A DNA stretch of 64,000 nt. Origin: Angiostrongylus vasorum. Taxonomy: Eukaryota; Nematoda; Chromadorea; Rhabditida; Metastrongylidae. Of the stretch, positions 39,770 to 51,079 are shown piece by piece. Numbering within the stretch: the stretch's first letter is position 1; each line of letters opens with the position of its first letter. The position numbers and the translations under genes were made by a program. Under the pieces are notes generated by a model. The model worked only from the letters and a program-made list of their open reading frames with translations. It was not told the origin of the DNA and did not search any database. The stretch is from assembly GCA_018806985.1 (NCBI GenBank), contig JADANN010000468.1, positions 3,173,072-3,237,071 of the forward strand, in the 5' to 3' direction.

Positions 39770-41110
39770 GATCCACAAAGTAGAAGTAGAAGACTAAAAT
39801 AAAGAGAGAGAAAAACAAAAACCCAAGAACACTTATAGTGCTGAAAAAACAGCAAGTGATGAGTATGAGATAGTGATACTTCATTTATCTTCATACAAAA
39901 AACAGTGAACCACTTGGAAAGCAAGCAAATTACGAATTCGACCTAGTCTCAGCTAGCAGCAGAATGAAGAACTACAACGTAAAACACACATAAGAGCGCG
40001 ATGGAACAGAGAATGCAAAGTAGAATGTACAATAATGATGAACGATTAGGGTATTTTCCAAATTTTCGTGACAAGGCACAACGCTTTTCCACGCTTAGCA
40101 CGAGTTTTCCTTTCCTGACCATGTCAAATATCTGAATGAAAAGCTTTGGCCGAACTACTGACTTCCAAAAATTGAAACTATATAGAGATGCTGACGCACT
40201 TGAGCTCAAACTTTGCGCTTCCTCAACGCATGAGAATTGTTGATAAGCAGGATAGGCGGCTCCACAACATTGAAGATCATCGCATAAACAGGTCGACTAT
40301 AAACATCACATTTTTTAAAAACTATAGAATAGCTCAAGCAGCCACAATAAATTTCACTTGTCCTGTTGAGCATTAGACGTGCTCAACAAGACTCCATTTT
40401 CTCAACATACACAAAACCATCGGACTTTCAGCATAATGTCCTTCTTTTGGTGTTTTTGGCGAGAATGAAGTCAATGGCAGCTAGTACAGCTACATTATAT
40501 TTTGATTGTACACATAGTTGGAATTCCAAAGACCCTATCCGCAGTGTGAAAGACTACGCTGTAGGGAAGAAGTCCTGCTGCACACCGCCGATCGACACCG
40601 AAGTACACCTACCATCCAAGATGTCGCGTTAAACTAGTTGGGTTTTAGATTAGTAGTAAATACTAGTGGCAGACTTTCAACACCTAATGTACGAGTGGGA
40701 ACTATTTTTAAGCTTAAAAGTAAAAAAAAACCAATGTAAAAGATGACAAACCATAACTAAGTAGTACTTGATCAGACTAATTGCCTGTCTTAGACGACTG
40801 ATACGAACAATGTCCTGAACGAGGTCGCCATTGTACGCATGAAATTCCTGAATTTCAACTGTTAATGGTGATCGAAATGAATCACAAACATAAAATCGCG
40901 CCTACGATGACAATCCTAAAGATTTGCACCAAAACAAGTACGTATACCCCACATATAGCGTAAATAACAACCACACTTGAAAAGGCTGGGATATTTCCCT
41001 GAACACACAGTCCACAACTGTACACAGAAGTTTAAGCTGCCAAGTACTGCGATATCGCTGACGTGTACCTATATCAAGGATTACGAAATACTTAGGAAAG
41101 GAATAAAAAG
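39770..41110 (+). repeat. repeat R9, copy 2
   Basis: CACTTATAGTGCTGAAAAAA and CAGTGAACCACTTGG near 39830-39920, then TTTAAGCTGCCAAGTACTGC and ATTACGAAATACTTAGGAAA near 41030-41100, in the order seen at 31380-31940. The middle (39950-40970) has no match I could see. Confidence 0.5.
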
Positions 41111-41228
41111 TGGTAAATGCTACAAAGAACTATTGCGACTGTACTGAAAATGTAGAAAATACTCAAGATCTTGTTGACTGGTCATCATTTCACCGTACAA
41201 CTGAATAAAAAGAACTACTCATCAAATG

Positions 41229-41518
41229 GAGGGCGCATATGGCGCAGTGTTCGGAGGCGCCTGCAGTACACATGGGATCGATTCCCGCGACCCTGGCCCA
41301 TCAAGCCTTCCATGCCTCCGGTCAGAAACTTGTTACCAGACTTGTCTGGGAGGATAGTAGCACTGGCTCGATACATCGGTAGGCCACCGCGAGTCATTGT
41401 AGAGGACATATATACATTCAGTTATCCCCAAACGATGCATAATAATGAAGTCGAATGCATGGCGCATCCCTAATGGATTGATGAACGCCGAGAGCTTTAT
41501 CGTTTACCCCTTATCCTT
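41229..41518 (+). mobile_element. SINE-A copy
   Basis: Head with ATGGCGCAGTGTTCGGAGGC and TGGGATCGATTCCC (B-box-like), shared body, CCACCGCGAGTCATTGTAGA and the tail. Flanked by imperfect 13-bp duplicates (TACTCATCAAATG at 41216-41228, TACTCATTAGATG at 41519-41531). Confidence 0.88.
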
Positions 41519-42002
41519 TACTCATTAGATGATGCCCTCCTAACCGTGAAGCTCTTCTTATAACTCTCATTGTTCGTAACATTATTTAAGACATATGAAA
41601 TATAAGCAGAAGTCCAAAATCACTACTCACATTATTTACAGCTAATGCACCACCCTTTCCTTCGCTTTGTAGCTCTTGCTTTGAAGGAATCGTATTTACA
41701 GAAATGCCAGTATTTTCGTGTTGGGAAGACTGCTCGTAAATTAATGAGTTATCTCCATGCATCTTCTTATAGGATCTTACAACCTATAAAGAAACGGAAC
41801 ATATTTGGTGGTTCCCGAATTTTATCCACAACCTGCGTTCCTAAATAAGCTCCTCATCTGTATCAACACTAAAACAATAATTCGCGTTGATAAGAAAGAG
41901 ATAGAAAACCAGAATGTGAATGTAATATCCACTAGAGGTCCACTGAATGAGATGGAATGTTTGCCTTGACAAGTATAACTGAGACACATAGTAGTGCACA
42001 CT

Positions 42003-42149
42003 ATGAACGTCTTTCTACGTTTGCTAGTTTACGGTCTACTGACGTTCCTCTTTCTTCTTCTACGTCGAGATGATCTCCCGAATGAAACCCTGCATGGAGT
42101 ATCGAGATTCTCTCCTCGAAGAATTAGCAGTGCACGAAGTGCTGCCTGA
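42003..42149 (+). CDS. possible first exon with signal anchor
   Basis: Reads MNVFLRLLVYGLLTFLFLLL, then RRDDLPNETLHGVSRF, with a stop at 42147-42149. A short N-terminus, a 17-residue hydrophobic span, an RR boundary and an NET sequon resemble a type II membrane or secreted protein. A GTATCG donor could end it near 42098. No partner exon was recognised, so this stays a candidate. Confidence 0.33.
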   Translation: MNVFLRLLVYGLLTFLFLLLRRDDLPNETLHGVSRFSPRRISSARSAA

Positions 42150-42599
42150 AAAGGCAAATGTCTCAAACCATTTGCTGTCTTTACAATACCATGAAAAGTA
42201 CCAAAAATTACAATTTGAAACACATATAGAAACACATTCGTCATTTATTGCCATAATGATTTTCCTACAAATAACACGTCAAGGAAACATTTCTTAATCA
42301 ACTGCTATTGCAATAGAAAACCATCTCATTATCATTGTCATTATCGTATTATCAGTCGACGTCCTTCGTCAACAGCTTAGAGCCTAACCTCCCTTTTTAA
42401 AAAAGATGTGCTTAAAATAACTAAGAGACGTGTAAAAAAAATTTTTCAAACCCTTCTGACACTGCGTGTCATAAACCCCAACTCTAAACACCATCAGGAA
42501 AATCATAAACAATTTGTCTTCCCTGGAATCATAGAAAATATCAGTGATTTTTCTTTCTTCCGAATTGACGAAAGTGAGAGCAGACATGCAATTCTATCA

Positions 42600-42790
42600 A
42601 GTATAACCACAATTATGCTGAGATATTTGCAAAACTCCAGACCGCAGGTGTCTGCAGTGGGGAACGAACGCGATAATACTCTTTCCGGGATCTAACGCGT
42701 TCACCACCACACCATGCGGATCCTTCGTTTAGCCTGTCTCTCAGCTAGTTTTCTATCGACCAGTGCCATTGTTTTGTAAAAGACAAATAT
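42600..42790 (-). repeat. SINE-C/R1 copy
   Basis: GCTGAGATATTTGCAAAACT, GCAGTGGGGAACGAACGCG, GGGATCTAACGCGTTCACCA and CAGCTAGTTTTCTATCGACC. Read on the - strand, a GGTGAACGCGTTAG A-box and a GCGTTCGTTCCCC B-box stand about 35 bp apart. Confidence 0.75.
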
Positions 42791-42875
42791 TAGGTATCTG
42801 TTACAATGCTTAATAAACCATGCCATTCTATTATTCAACGGCAATATAAATCTAATAAAAAACCTAATAAAAAAA

Positions 42876-43343
42876 ATGACAGCAAACTGCAGACCGTCCC
42901 TTTCTACGAGTAATTTCTTCGAAATGCCATGCCACTCAAAAATTGCTTGGCAGCAAGAAGCCGAACAGCTTCAGTGCAAGATAAGTTACAGAACGATTAC
43001 GAGTTACGTCACGATTGAACAGTTGTCAGTTCAATTTAGAAAAATACTTACAACACGAAAAGGCAACGGTTTATACACATCCACCTGGCTCATGATTGTT
43101 GTAAACACGGAGCTGAAACACATTCGAAATTACTATAAGCTTCATGAAACACGAAAACTATTCAGCAGAAGACTTTGCTACATAGATGGAACTCGCATTA
43201 CTCGGATATCCATAATTTACTATTCGATCAGTTCGGGAACGAAGAATGAAACGAATGGACGAAAAAGCAAAGACACCACACGATTAAATTCTGGGAAGAT
43301 CGGAAACAAACTGTTACCTGAGGTTACTCGCACGGAACAGTGA
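42876..43343 (+). other. unrecognised 155-codon open frame
   Basis: The longest free-standing frame outside repeats. Its composition (Ile, Thr, Lys and Arg rich) is that of translated AT-rich DNA, no domain is visible, and nothing marks splice ends. Listed only because of its length. Confidence 0.15.
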
Positions 43344-43860
43344 CGAGATCACGAGTGACCGAGCCGCTGAGCTCGCCGGACGTTCGCCGCCGTGCCATCG
43401 CCGCTTCGGATGCCGACCCACCTTCACACCACTCAACGATTCGATTAGATGACGCTTTACCTCAGATCATAAGTGAAGCTATGAGCTGATAATAAGCACT
43501 ATCGATATGGGTTCATGGCAATAACGACATAAAAGTTATCAAAGTAGGACAATAACGTAAATTTTTGCTGAGGTGAAACTACTACCAATACGTTTTACTC
43601 ATTAGAGATTAAGAACATCCACTTTCTTTCCTTCGCAGAAAAGGTATGTCCATTATTCTGTGCCGTAGGTGTAAAACGTTTATGTAAATATGGAATAAAA
43701 GATAACATACATAGGTGAAAAATGTAAAATGTCCAATGAATATAAGAAGTTTTGCAATTAAAAAATCACCGTAGGTAAGACAGTAGCAGGCGTCCTTCCA
43801 GATATCCTGGATTGTTTAGCGAATGAAAAGAATGTCAACGGTGGTGAACTTCTGCTCCCT

Positions 43861-44251
43861 TAATGATGTAAAAAACGGTAATCAATCGAATCGTCTAGAA
43901 AGAAACACCTAGAATATTGATTGTACCGATTTTAGTCAAAATCGCTTAAGAAAAAAATGGTGTCAGGACAGATTGGTAAGCAATTTTTCGCTTACGAAAC
44001 ATTTTTTAGGTTGTAGAGAAGTGATGAGGAACACATTGTCGTAGTAGGCGCCCGTTGCCGTCACCTAGTGTTGATCAATTCTATTTGGTCTTTTGGCGAC
44101 ACAAGAGGAGAAATTCCTGGCGGTATTGGCTCCAGTGCTACATAGATGTAATTTTCTTGCTGTGTGGGGATCTGTTCCTTCACTTCATTAACAATTCAAC
44201 AGCAGTTATGAGCGCTTCACCTGGGTGGGCTCGTCGTCGCCACAGTGGAGG
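43861..44251. repeat. dispersed repeat R6, copy 2
   Basis: Near-identical to 37981-38402, with a short deletion near 44170 relative to copy 1. No protein recognised. Confidence 0.88.
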
Positions 44252-44399
44252 TACTTGCGGTCCTCATCTGGGCACTAACGATTCACTACATCTTTCTCTG
44301 TATTAGATATGTTGTCAACCACTAGATTAGCGCTATGAAATAACCCGCAAACGCTTTTTACTAGTGCTTAGCCTTTATGTAGAATACTGTTATTGTTGA

Positions 44400-45240
44400 G
44401 CACCGTAAAGTTCTTGCAGTGCGGGAGAGATATTCCCAAAACCGAATTTCTATTAACTTCGGCATTGATCAAATAATAGATTGTCTTCTTTAAAAAGCCT
44501 AACACGTAAATTTCCACTGGCATAATGAACAGCTTCTCTTAAACACCCACAGCTTTTTTTCTTTTTAAGTCTTCCAGTTATTCAATATACACCGGCCGCA
44601 CAGGGTTTTCCATGGGTCAGGGATGTGTCTGGTTCAGGTCAGAAGAATCGGCTTGAGGCATCGCGTAAGGTCACGCGTCATTACACAGTACTGCTCCTTG
44701 CGATTCATTTATGGGTCTTTCGAATTAATCCAAAATGCCTCAAGGAGTATTCTAGAATCCTACACCTGGATACTTACTTTTAGTTCGAAATCTTCTCCGT
44801 TATGTCTTTGTGACCTATTCATGTTTAGTGGTTGTTTTATTTGAATCCATGTTTCCCAATTATTTGTTCTTTTATACGGCGGCGCAGTGGTTGGTCTACC
44901 TATTTCCGAAATGTATTCGCCCCTGCACACTTGACAGGAGATCTGATAAACCGTACTCGAACTCATACAATCATCGTCTATACCGCTAGGGCATATTGTG
45001 CAATTTGCGTTGTATATAGATGGTCATACAGGCGGCTGCGAACTAGGTGGCGCCTAAGAGTACTCGGTGGCATTTCAATCACCGTTGCCGAGTTCAGAAG
45101 AGAGATTCTTCTTAAGCAACGTTTTTTGGTTGCACTTATTTCGTTGAAAATAAAGAGCAGGTTAAACGAGTCCTTATATTCGCTAGACTGATCGTTTCAA
45201 ACCAGATAACAGAGTTGGGAAGTCAGCGTACTGGAAGATT
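44400..45240 (-). mobile_element. Penelope-like 3' part with GIY-YIG scraps
   Basis: Terminal motif (CGAATTTCTATTAACTTCGG, 44443-44462). On the - strand, SSSTVYQISCQVCRGEYISE and IGRPTTAPPYKRTNNW lie near 44960-44860, a decayed GIY-YIG domain (YIGET has become YISEI). It runs to linker sequence near 45230. Confidence 0.72.
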
Positions 45241-45249
45241 TCGCGCTGC

Positions 45250-46340
45250 AGCTGAGGAAAAAAGGAGCTAGCAGCTTAGAGTTGTGGAAGTAAGGCTAAT
45301 GTAATGAAGAAAACAATAAAAGGTTACTGTTTCTTTTCCTATGCATATCTAGGATGAAAATGTGGTCAGCGTTACCGAATGGAGGGAAGGAATCCGACGT
45401 GTCATTCCAAATCGTCAACTCAAAATCAGACCTTGGCGTATATGTGAATATGTGGAAGACTAGATGATTCGGCAGCTTGGAATGTTTTATGACAGCAGGT
45501 GCATAAGAGCGATTAGGGACCACTGAATCTAAAGCGCACAACCGTCGTGTGTTTTAACGGCAACCGGTGGACTGGAGCTGTTTGCAACCAGCAACGGAAT
45601 CTAAAATCCACGACACCACTGATGACATGCTCAAATTTTTTTCATAATGACCACAGAAGAAAGTTGTGGTGGTTTTATATCGTTTGAGGGAGTGGAAATA
45701 TGAACATTGTGTACAAACACAAGTGGGTCATTATGTAGCAGTAGCCGGTTTCCATTGCGATCCTTGTGCTTTTTTACAGTTACAGTCCGTGCAAATGATT
45801 TCGGTTGACGCGATTGGTTATATAATGCTTCAGCAATCAACTGCTTGGGTACTTGCAGAAGCCATTTGTACCAGCTGTATGTGGACTAACACATTTTCAT
45901 TCCATTTTTTTTCTCTCATGATCATTGAGGGCCACACTAATGTTCTTCTTATTCCGGCGTTAATTATTGGCAGAACATCATGGACTTCTCCGTGTTTCGT
46001 TTTCAATACAGATTCTCCAGAATCTCGATGACAGGATGTTTGTCGAAGGTCTAAAGTGCAAAGTTCTGTTTGGTATTGTGGGTGCTCATTTTATTCTGAA
46101 AGATACGGTGCATAAAAAATTTTCGCATTCTTTAGGCCTCAACCCTTGCGTCGGATGCATAGCAGAGCACTGAAAATGTCTCCAAGTCAAAAAGATGAGC
46201 ATGGAGATTTAGATTCTTCAGTTTGTTGATAGATTCCTCGAGTGTTTTGAACTCTTTTCCGAAATGACGAGACTTTCACTTAAACTCTGCGTGAACAACA
46301 AGTAAATTCCTTTGGATTATTCACCTTACACGAGGATGTT
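45250..46340. other. no recognisable gene
   Basis: Contains 121-codon (+) and 69-codon (-) overlapping frames at 45631-46031, but neither resembles a known family and the two cannot both be real. Confidence 0.35.
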
Positions 46341-46350
46341 ATACAACTTT

Positions 46351-46396
46351 TAATCGGCTAACGTCTCAACGTCTTCGTGTTCATCAGAGCCGATTA
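46351..46396 (-). ncRNA. hammerhead-like motif, best copy of a second family
   Basis: The - strand reads TAATCGGCT, then the canonical box CTGATGA, a stem-loop AACACGAAGACGTT, GAGACGTT, and AGCCGATTA. Stem I is a perfect 9-bp helix and the CUGAUGA box is exact. The GAAA box reads GAGA, which should impair cleavage. Layout and minimal stem III match the Penelope-type motifs. Confidence 0.6.
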
Positions 46397-47137
46397 CCCG
46401 AGTCGATGATCCACAGTTGTTTGTCTTCTCTATGTGGTGTCTTCGTCGTTGTATGAAGTCGAAACTTCTTCAGGGGAGCAACTATCGGCCACCTCACACA
46501 TGGCGAGCGCTCTTTCACACAGTACGGTTGTTGACTGAGTATCGACTGATAATAATTTCTTTTCATGCATACAATTCATCCTGCAGCGGTCGGTAGCAGT
46601 CGGCTATCAATTCTGTTTTCATATCTAATGTCTCCACCTATTCATTGAACTCTCGGATCATCTCTACCTAACCACCACTTCGGTAAAACATCACGATGGA
46701 ATTCGAATTTTGCTCAATGAGCGTTGAAAGGACAGCGTTCGTTAACCCTTTCGCGACAACGCCGAATTACGAGTGGCCAACGCACCGAAATATGCCTTAA
46801 TGTGGCGCGATTACAGTGCTCATCGAAAGCATTTTGTATTGTGTGTGTTGTCAACCCAACCAACAACACGGTTCACCAATTACGTCTCATTTTTTTCTTT
46901 CTGTTTTAAAGTTCTAAGTATCCAATACGTTTTCCATGAATACTTTCATGTTTTCGGGTTATACCTAACCCAATGAAAAAAAAAGCCGGTCACCATCTTA
47001 ACACGGTTCTTTCAGCTTTTCATAAGATTTTGCCTGGTATTTGAGGATCTTTCGGCATCTTTCTCAAGGTTTATATCCACCGATAGATTCCATAATATTC
47101 ATCTTATTCATAACGATGATTCTGAAGGAATGAATCA

Positions 47138-47404
47138 TCAGCGAGTGGTCAAAAACTGAAGTGTTATACAGGGTTGAATCGTGCCGGCGCAGAACAAATA
47201 CCAAATAGTTTTAATGGATTTCTCATCGATAATGAAAAGGAGTAAATTCAAAACGTGAGCAGTTTTTGCCAAGTCACTGTCGACTCTGGAGAGAGAGCAT
47301 GGAAGGATGAGCACTTGAATGACAATGATGAGCGTGAGAGGGAAAACAGCAAGTCCAAAGAAAGAAGCCGATAACAAAATTCTGTCTGTTCGATTGGATT
47401 TCAC
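47138..47404 (-). CDS. possible membrane-protein exon (chemoreceptor-like)
   Basis: The - strand frame holds SASFFGLAVFPLTLIIVIQV (a clear membrane span) and VLNLLLFIIDEKSIKTIWYL (a second), then QPCITLQFLTTR and a stop. This looks like part of a nematode serpentine receptor, but no family-defining motif is seen and no other exon was found. Confidence 0.3.
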   Translation of the reverse strand: MKSNRTDRILLSASFFGLAVFPLTLIIVIQVLILPCSLSRVDSDLAKTAHVLNLLLFIIDEKSIKTIWYLFCAGTIQPCITLQFLTTR

Positions 47405-47489
47405 ATATTTTTTTTCGCAAATTTTCGCTACTTTTTTTATCCTTTGTTAAGGTTTATTCTGTAAAGTGACGAAGTGAGCCACATGCAAG

Positions 47490-47690
47490 TTGTCCATTTT
47501 CTCGTTACTTACTTTTCTAAAGCGCCCGCTTTTGCTTCGGTGTGTTTATTGTTTGTGCATTCTTCCCTTGCTCTATGGCGTCTTTCGTGCACTGTCATTT
47601 TGTAACCGGTCAGAAACTGTTCAACAACTGAGCCAACTTCTTCTCGACCAACTCCTCATGGACAGTGATAAAGAAGAGTTTTTTTTATAA
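47490..47690 (+). other. coding-like frame, unrecognised
   Basis: A + frame ending CNRSETVQQLSQLLLDQLLM DSDKEEFFL and a stop, after a hydrophobic stretch (LLLRCVYCLCILPLLYGVFR). The composition looks protein-like, but no start ATG (it begins without one), splice signals or family can be given. Confidence 0.22.
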
Positions 47691-48224
47691 TCATGAGGCA
47701 ACTGATGAGTGGTCAAAGTAGTCAGTGGTTTGAGGAAACTTAACCCTTAATTTCAGTCACTCTGGTGCTGTCGAAGGTATTCTTTTCACATCAGACTTGA
47801 GTGACGCGTCCAAAAGAAAGATGGAGAAACAGAAACACTTTGTGGACACTAGCGAACCAATGGTTTTGCTTCATTCTCCATACCATAGGATATGAAGTAA
47901 ATGGTGTGAACTTTTTGTTTCTTCAATGTTTTAGGGAATTTACTAGTTTTGTAGGTGTATACGGTTGTTAGTGCACTTTATTATGCAAGCGTATCCCATG
48001 AACGTCCAAGGTGAACTACTGCGGCTACCTGCTGAATATTGGGCTAGGCGAATAATTTGAATGGATACCCGAGGTACCTACGAAGCCGTTACTCTACCAT
48101 CGACTAACAGTGTTTTAGAAAAGTGTAGACCAATGTCAAGGAAATCGAGACATTGTATTCGTGTAATAAGAGGCGCAAATTGTATATGATTGTAAGTAAG
48201 GATCGCCTGTATCACCTGCCGCCC

Positions 48225-49265
48225 ACGTTGATCCTCGAGTGAACTTGAGCGGGCGCCAGTAAACCTTCCATTCTTCCCTGTCGTGTTGAAGAGTAACTCA
48301 GTGGATTCTACCCTCTCTAAGGACTCGTTAGGCGTCATACCTTTCTCCTAGGCTTTTCGTAAAGAACTCTGAGCATGAGGTGGTCTTCCTGCGGTACGTT
48401 TGACACTCCGAGGAACCCAGTCGCTAACGGCGTTTGTCCATCGGTTGTCGTTCATACGCGTTACTTGTGCGACCTACTATATCTTCGACTGTTTGGCATA
48501 TAGAGAGGCATTTGATTTTTGATCGTTGACGCAGGTCGGAGCTTCGGATCCCTTCTCTTAGTTGCGTGACACGGGATACTCCTAGCATCGTCCTTTTGAT
48601 TGCGCGTTCAATAACGCTGAGTGGTTTTTCATCCCGCTTACGTAGCGACTAGGTTTCTGAGGCATACTTTAAGACAGGAATTATCGTGGAGTAGAAAAGA
48701 TGGGCACGGAGTCAGGTTTTCTTTGTTCTCTTCACTACATCGTCGACATTCTCGAAAGCTCGCCATGCCGCTCGTTTCGGTCTGCCCAACTCTGGAGCTA
48801 ATTCGTTCATCATACTGATTTCCCGACCTGATAGACATAAATGGAGAATTTGAAGATATTCATTCCGTTGAGCGTGAATGGTGCGTACGTAACTTATCCG
48901 TTCTTCAAGAAAATCGTTTCCGTGAAAGTTGATTGAAGAAAAAATTTTTCCATAGATTTTGTAAGTCGGCAAGCATTCGTTCCGCTTGGCTAATGTTTGG
49001 TGTTATAAGAACGATGTCATCTGCAAAGTGAGAATGGTGCAATTGCTGACCATCGATTTTTCACTCCCATGTTGTCGCATTTCAGTGTGCGCACAACATG
49101 GTCAAGAGGGGCGGTAACCAATTTTGACGAGGTGGTATCTGCTTGTCTAACCCCTTTTGACAGTAATGTTAATGTCATCATAGAATGGTGATATCCTCGT
49201 TGTGGAACTTTTTATACAGCTTACGAAGAATGTTTGCATACTGAGCATGGGCTCCAAGTGCTTCT
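48225..49265 (-). mobile_element. RTE-type retrotransposon fragment, tandem copy A
   Basis: A second RTE family. The FADDIVLIT catalytic box lies near 49027-49000, then the downstream RT/thumb region, to a 3' end at about 48230. Collinear with copy B, offset by about 1.05-1.06 kb. Frameshifted. Confidence 0.72.
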
Positions 49266-49289
49266 ATCACCTGTAGTCCCATTGATCAT

Positions 49290-50320
49290 CGAATGACTCG
49301 AGCCGGCGCCAGTAAATCTCCAATTTTTCCCTTTCGTGTGCAAGAGTAGCCCAGTGGGTTCTGTTCGCTCTCAGGGATTCGTTGAGCATCACATCTTTCT
49401 TCTAGGCTTTTCGTGAAGAACTCTGACTCTCGAGTCGGTGGTCTTCCTGCAGCGCGTTTAACATCCCGAGGAATCCACTCACTAACGGCTCTTGTCCATC
49501 GGTTGTCATTCATACGCATTACGTGCCCGGCTCACCTTATGTTCGACTGTTTGGTGCACAGAACGGCATCTTTGATTTTTGATCGCTGGCGCAGATCGGG
49601 GCTTCGGATTCCTTCCCTTACTTGTGTGGAACCGGGATTCTCCTAGCATCGCCCTTTCGACTGCGCGTTCGATAACGCTAACTGACCTTTCATCCTGCTT
49701 ACGCAGCGACCAGATTTCTGACGCATACGTTAACGTAGAAGTACCACTGAGTCGAAAAAGTGGGAACAGAGTCGGGTGTTCTTTGTTCTCCACACTACTT
49801 CCTCGATGCTCTTGAGAGTTTCCCAAGCCGGTCGTTTCCTTCTGCTCAGCTCTGCAGCTAAGTCGTATAAAATGTTGATTTCCCGATCTAGATAGACTAA
49901 CTGGAGCATTCGGAGATATTTGTTCCGTTGAACGTGAACCGAGCACACGAAACCAATCCTCTCCGCATGAACATCGTTTTTTGCGAGGATTAGTCGAAGA
50001 CCAATCATTCCACAGGCTTTATCAAAGTCGGCAAGGATACGTTCCGCCTGGCTAATGCTTGGTATTATAGGACGATGTCGTCAGCAAAGCGAAGATGGTG
50101 TAACTGCCGACCATCGATTTTCGCTCCTATATTATCCCATTCCAACGCTCGCATGACGTTCTGGAGGGTGGCGGTAAATGATTTTGGAGAGATGGTATCG
50201 CCTTGCCTAAACCCTCTTTTGACGTCGAGATTAATATCATTGTAGAATGGTGAATCTTGGCTGTGAAATTTTTATATAGCTCACGAAGAATCTTTATATA
50301 CTGAGTAGGGACTCCTGATT
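49290..50320 (-). mobile_element. RTE-type retrotransposon fragment, tandem copy B
   Basis: On the - strand: LRFADDIV at 50094-50071 (FADD intact), IGLRLILAKNDVHAERI near 50008-49950, then TYASEIWSLRKQDERSVSVI and ERAVERAMLGESRFHTSKGR at 49770-49620, and MRMNDNRWTRAVSEWIPRDV with KRAAGRPPTR at 49519-49430. This is the RT palm through the C-terminal segment typical of nematode RTE-type elements. It is truncated at the same 5' point as copy A. Confidence 0.8.
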
Positions 50321-50359
50321 AACGTCTAACGTGTTAAGAGCCGAGCCAGTGTGTGTCCT

Positions 50360-50515
50360 TTATCATAGTTGGATATGCAAATGATCACACAGCTCTGGCC
50401 GCTTTAGCAGTCGCGTTATTACTTGCGTTTGATTCCATCGGTATCAGCATCTTGATGTTCGCAGCACGTATAGCCTTTGATGTTTTGAAAGTCAGTCTCT
50501 ATGCAGAGGTTAGTT
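50360..50515 (+). other. open segment, strand uncertain
   Basis: The + strand reads GYANDHTALAALAVALLLAF and then DVLKVSLYAE before GTTAGT, like a membrane exon. The - strand reads AIRAANIKMLIPMESNASNN across the same bases, which looks more like retroelement protein. I cannot decide between them. Confidence 0.2.
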
Positions 50516-50994
50516 AACTTCTAATAGAATCTTTTCAGAAAGGACAGACACTGTAGCGTTTGGATATGAGCACGTTTTCGCTCTATACCATACCTTTTAC
50601 CATACTGAAGCGGTCCATCAGTCGTACAGAAGAGTGTTGCATGCGGCGTTACTCTTTTCAGTAATGAATTGCAAAATGTCGGCTAAACGGTTTCAAACCA
50701 GATACCGGAATAAGGTGCGATGCCGATGGCTAACAATGTCGGATTGGGACCGTTGAAACATATTTTAAAGGACACAAAAGTGGCAAACAAATGGAGAAAG
50801 CAGCTGTTGATGGAATAAAAGGGATCGAAGCGTGTGGAAGAGAGGAAATCGTCGAGGATGTGTTTTTTAGGGAATTTGAAAGAGTTTGAAAGCATATATA
50901 ACGGCGAGCTCAGATGTTGAGAAAATTCAGACTCTGACTTCGAAATCCGAAAAAATCGAGTGATTATACCAAGAGTGGAACTTCATGAGGAAAT

Positions 50995-51072
50995 GTTGAC
51001 TTTTTACTCGCTGCCTACCACAATTTTTCACGGTAAGGAACTAGGCGAAATGCAACCACAACGATGCTGAGA
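50995..51072 (-). repeat. SINE-C/R1 scrap
   Basis: TGACTTTTTACTCGCTGCCT ... GCAACCACAACGATGCTGAG. It borders the left end of the inverted Penelope pair. Confidence 0.55.
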
Positions 51073-51079
51073 TACCCAA

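Noticed and set aside
42876..43343. 155-codon frame as a gene
   Set aside because: No domain, start context or splice ends; composition fits translated AT-rich DNA. Listed with low confidence only.
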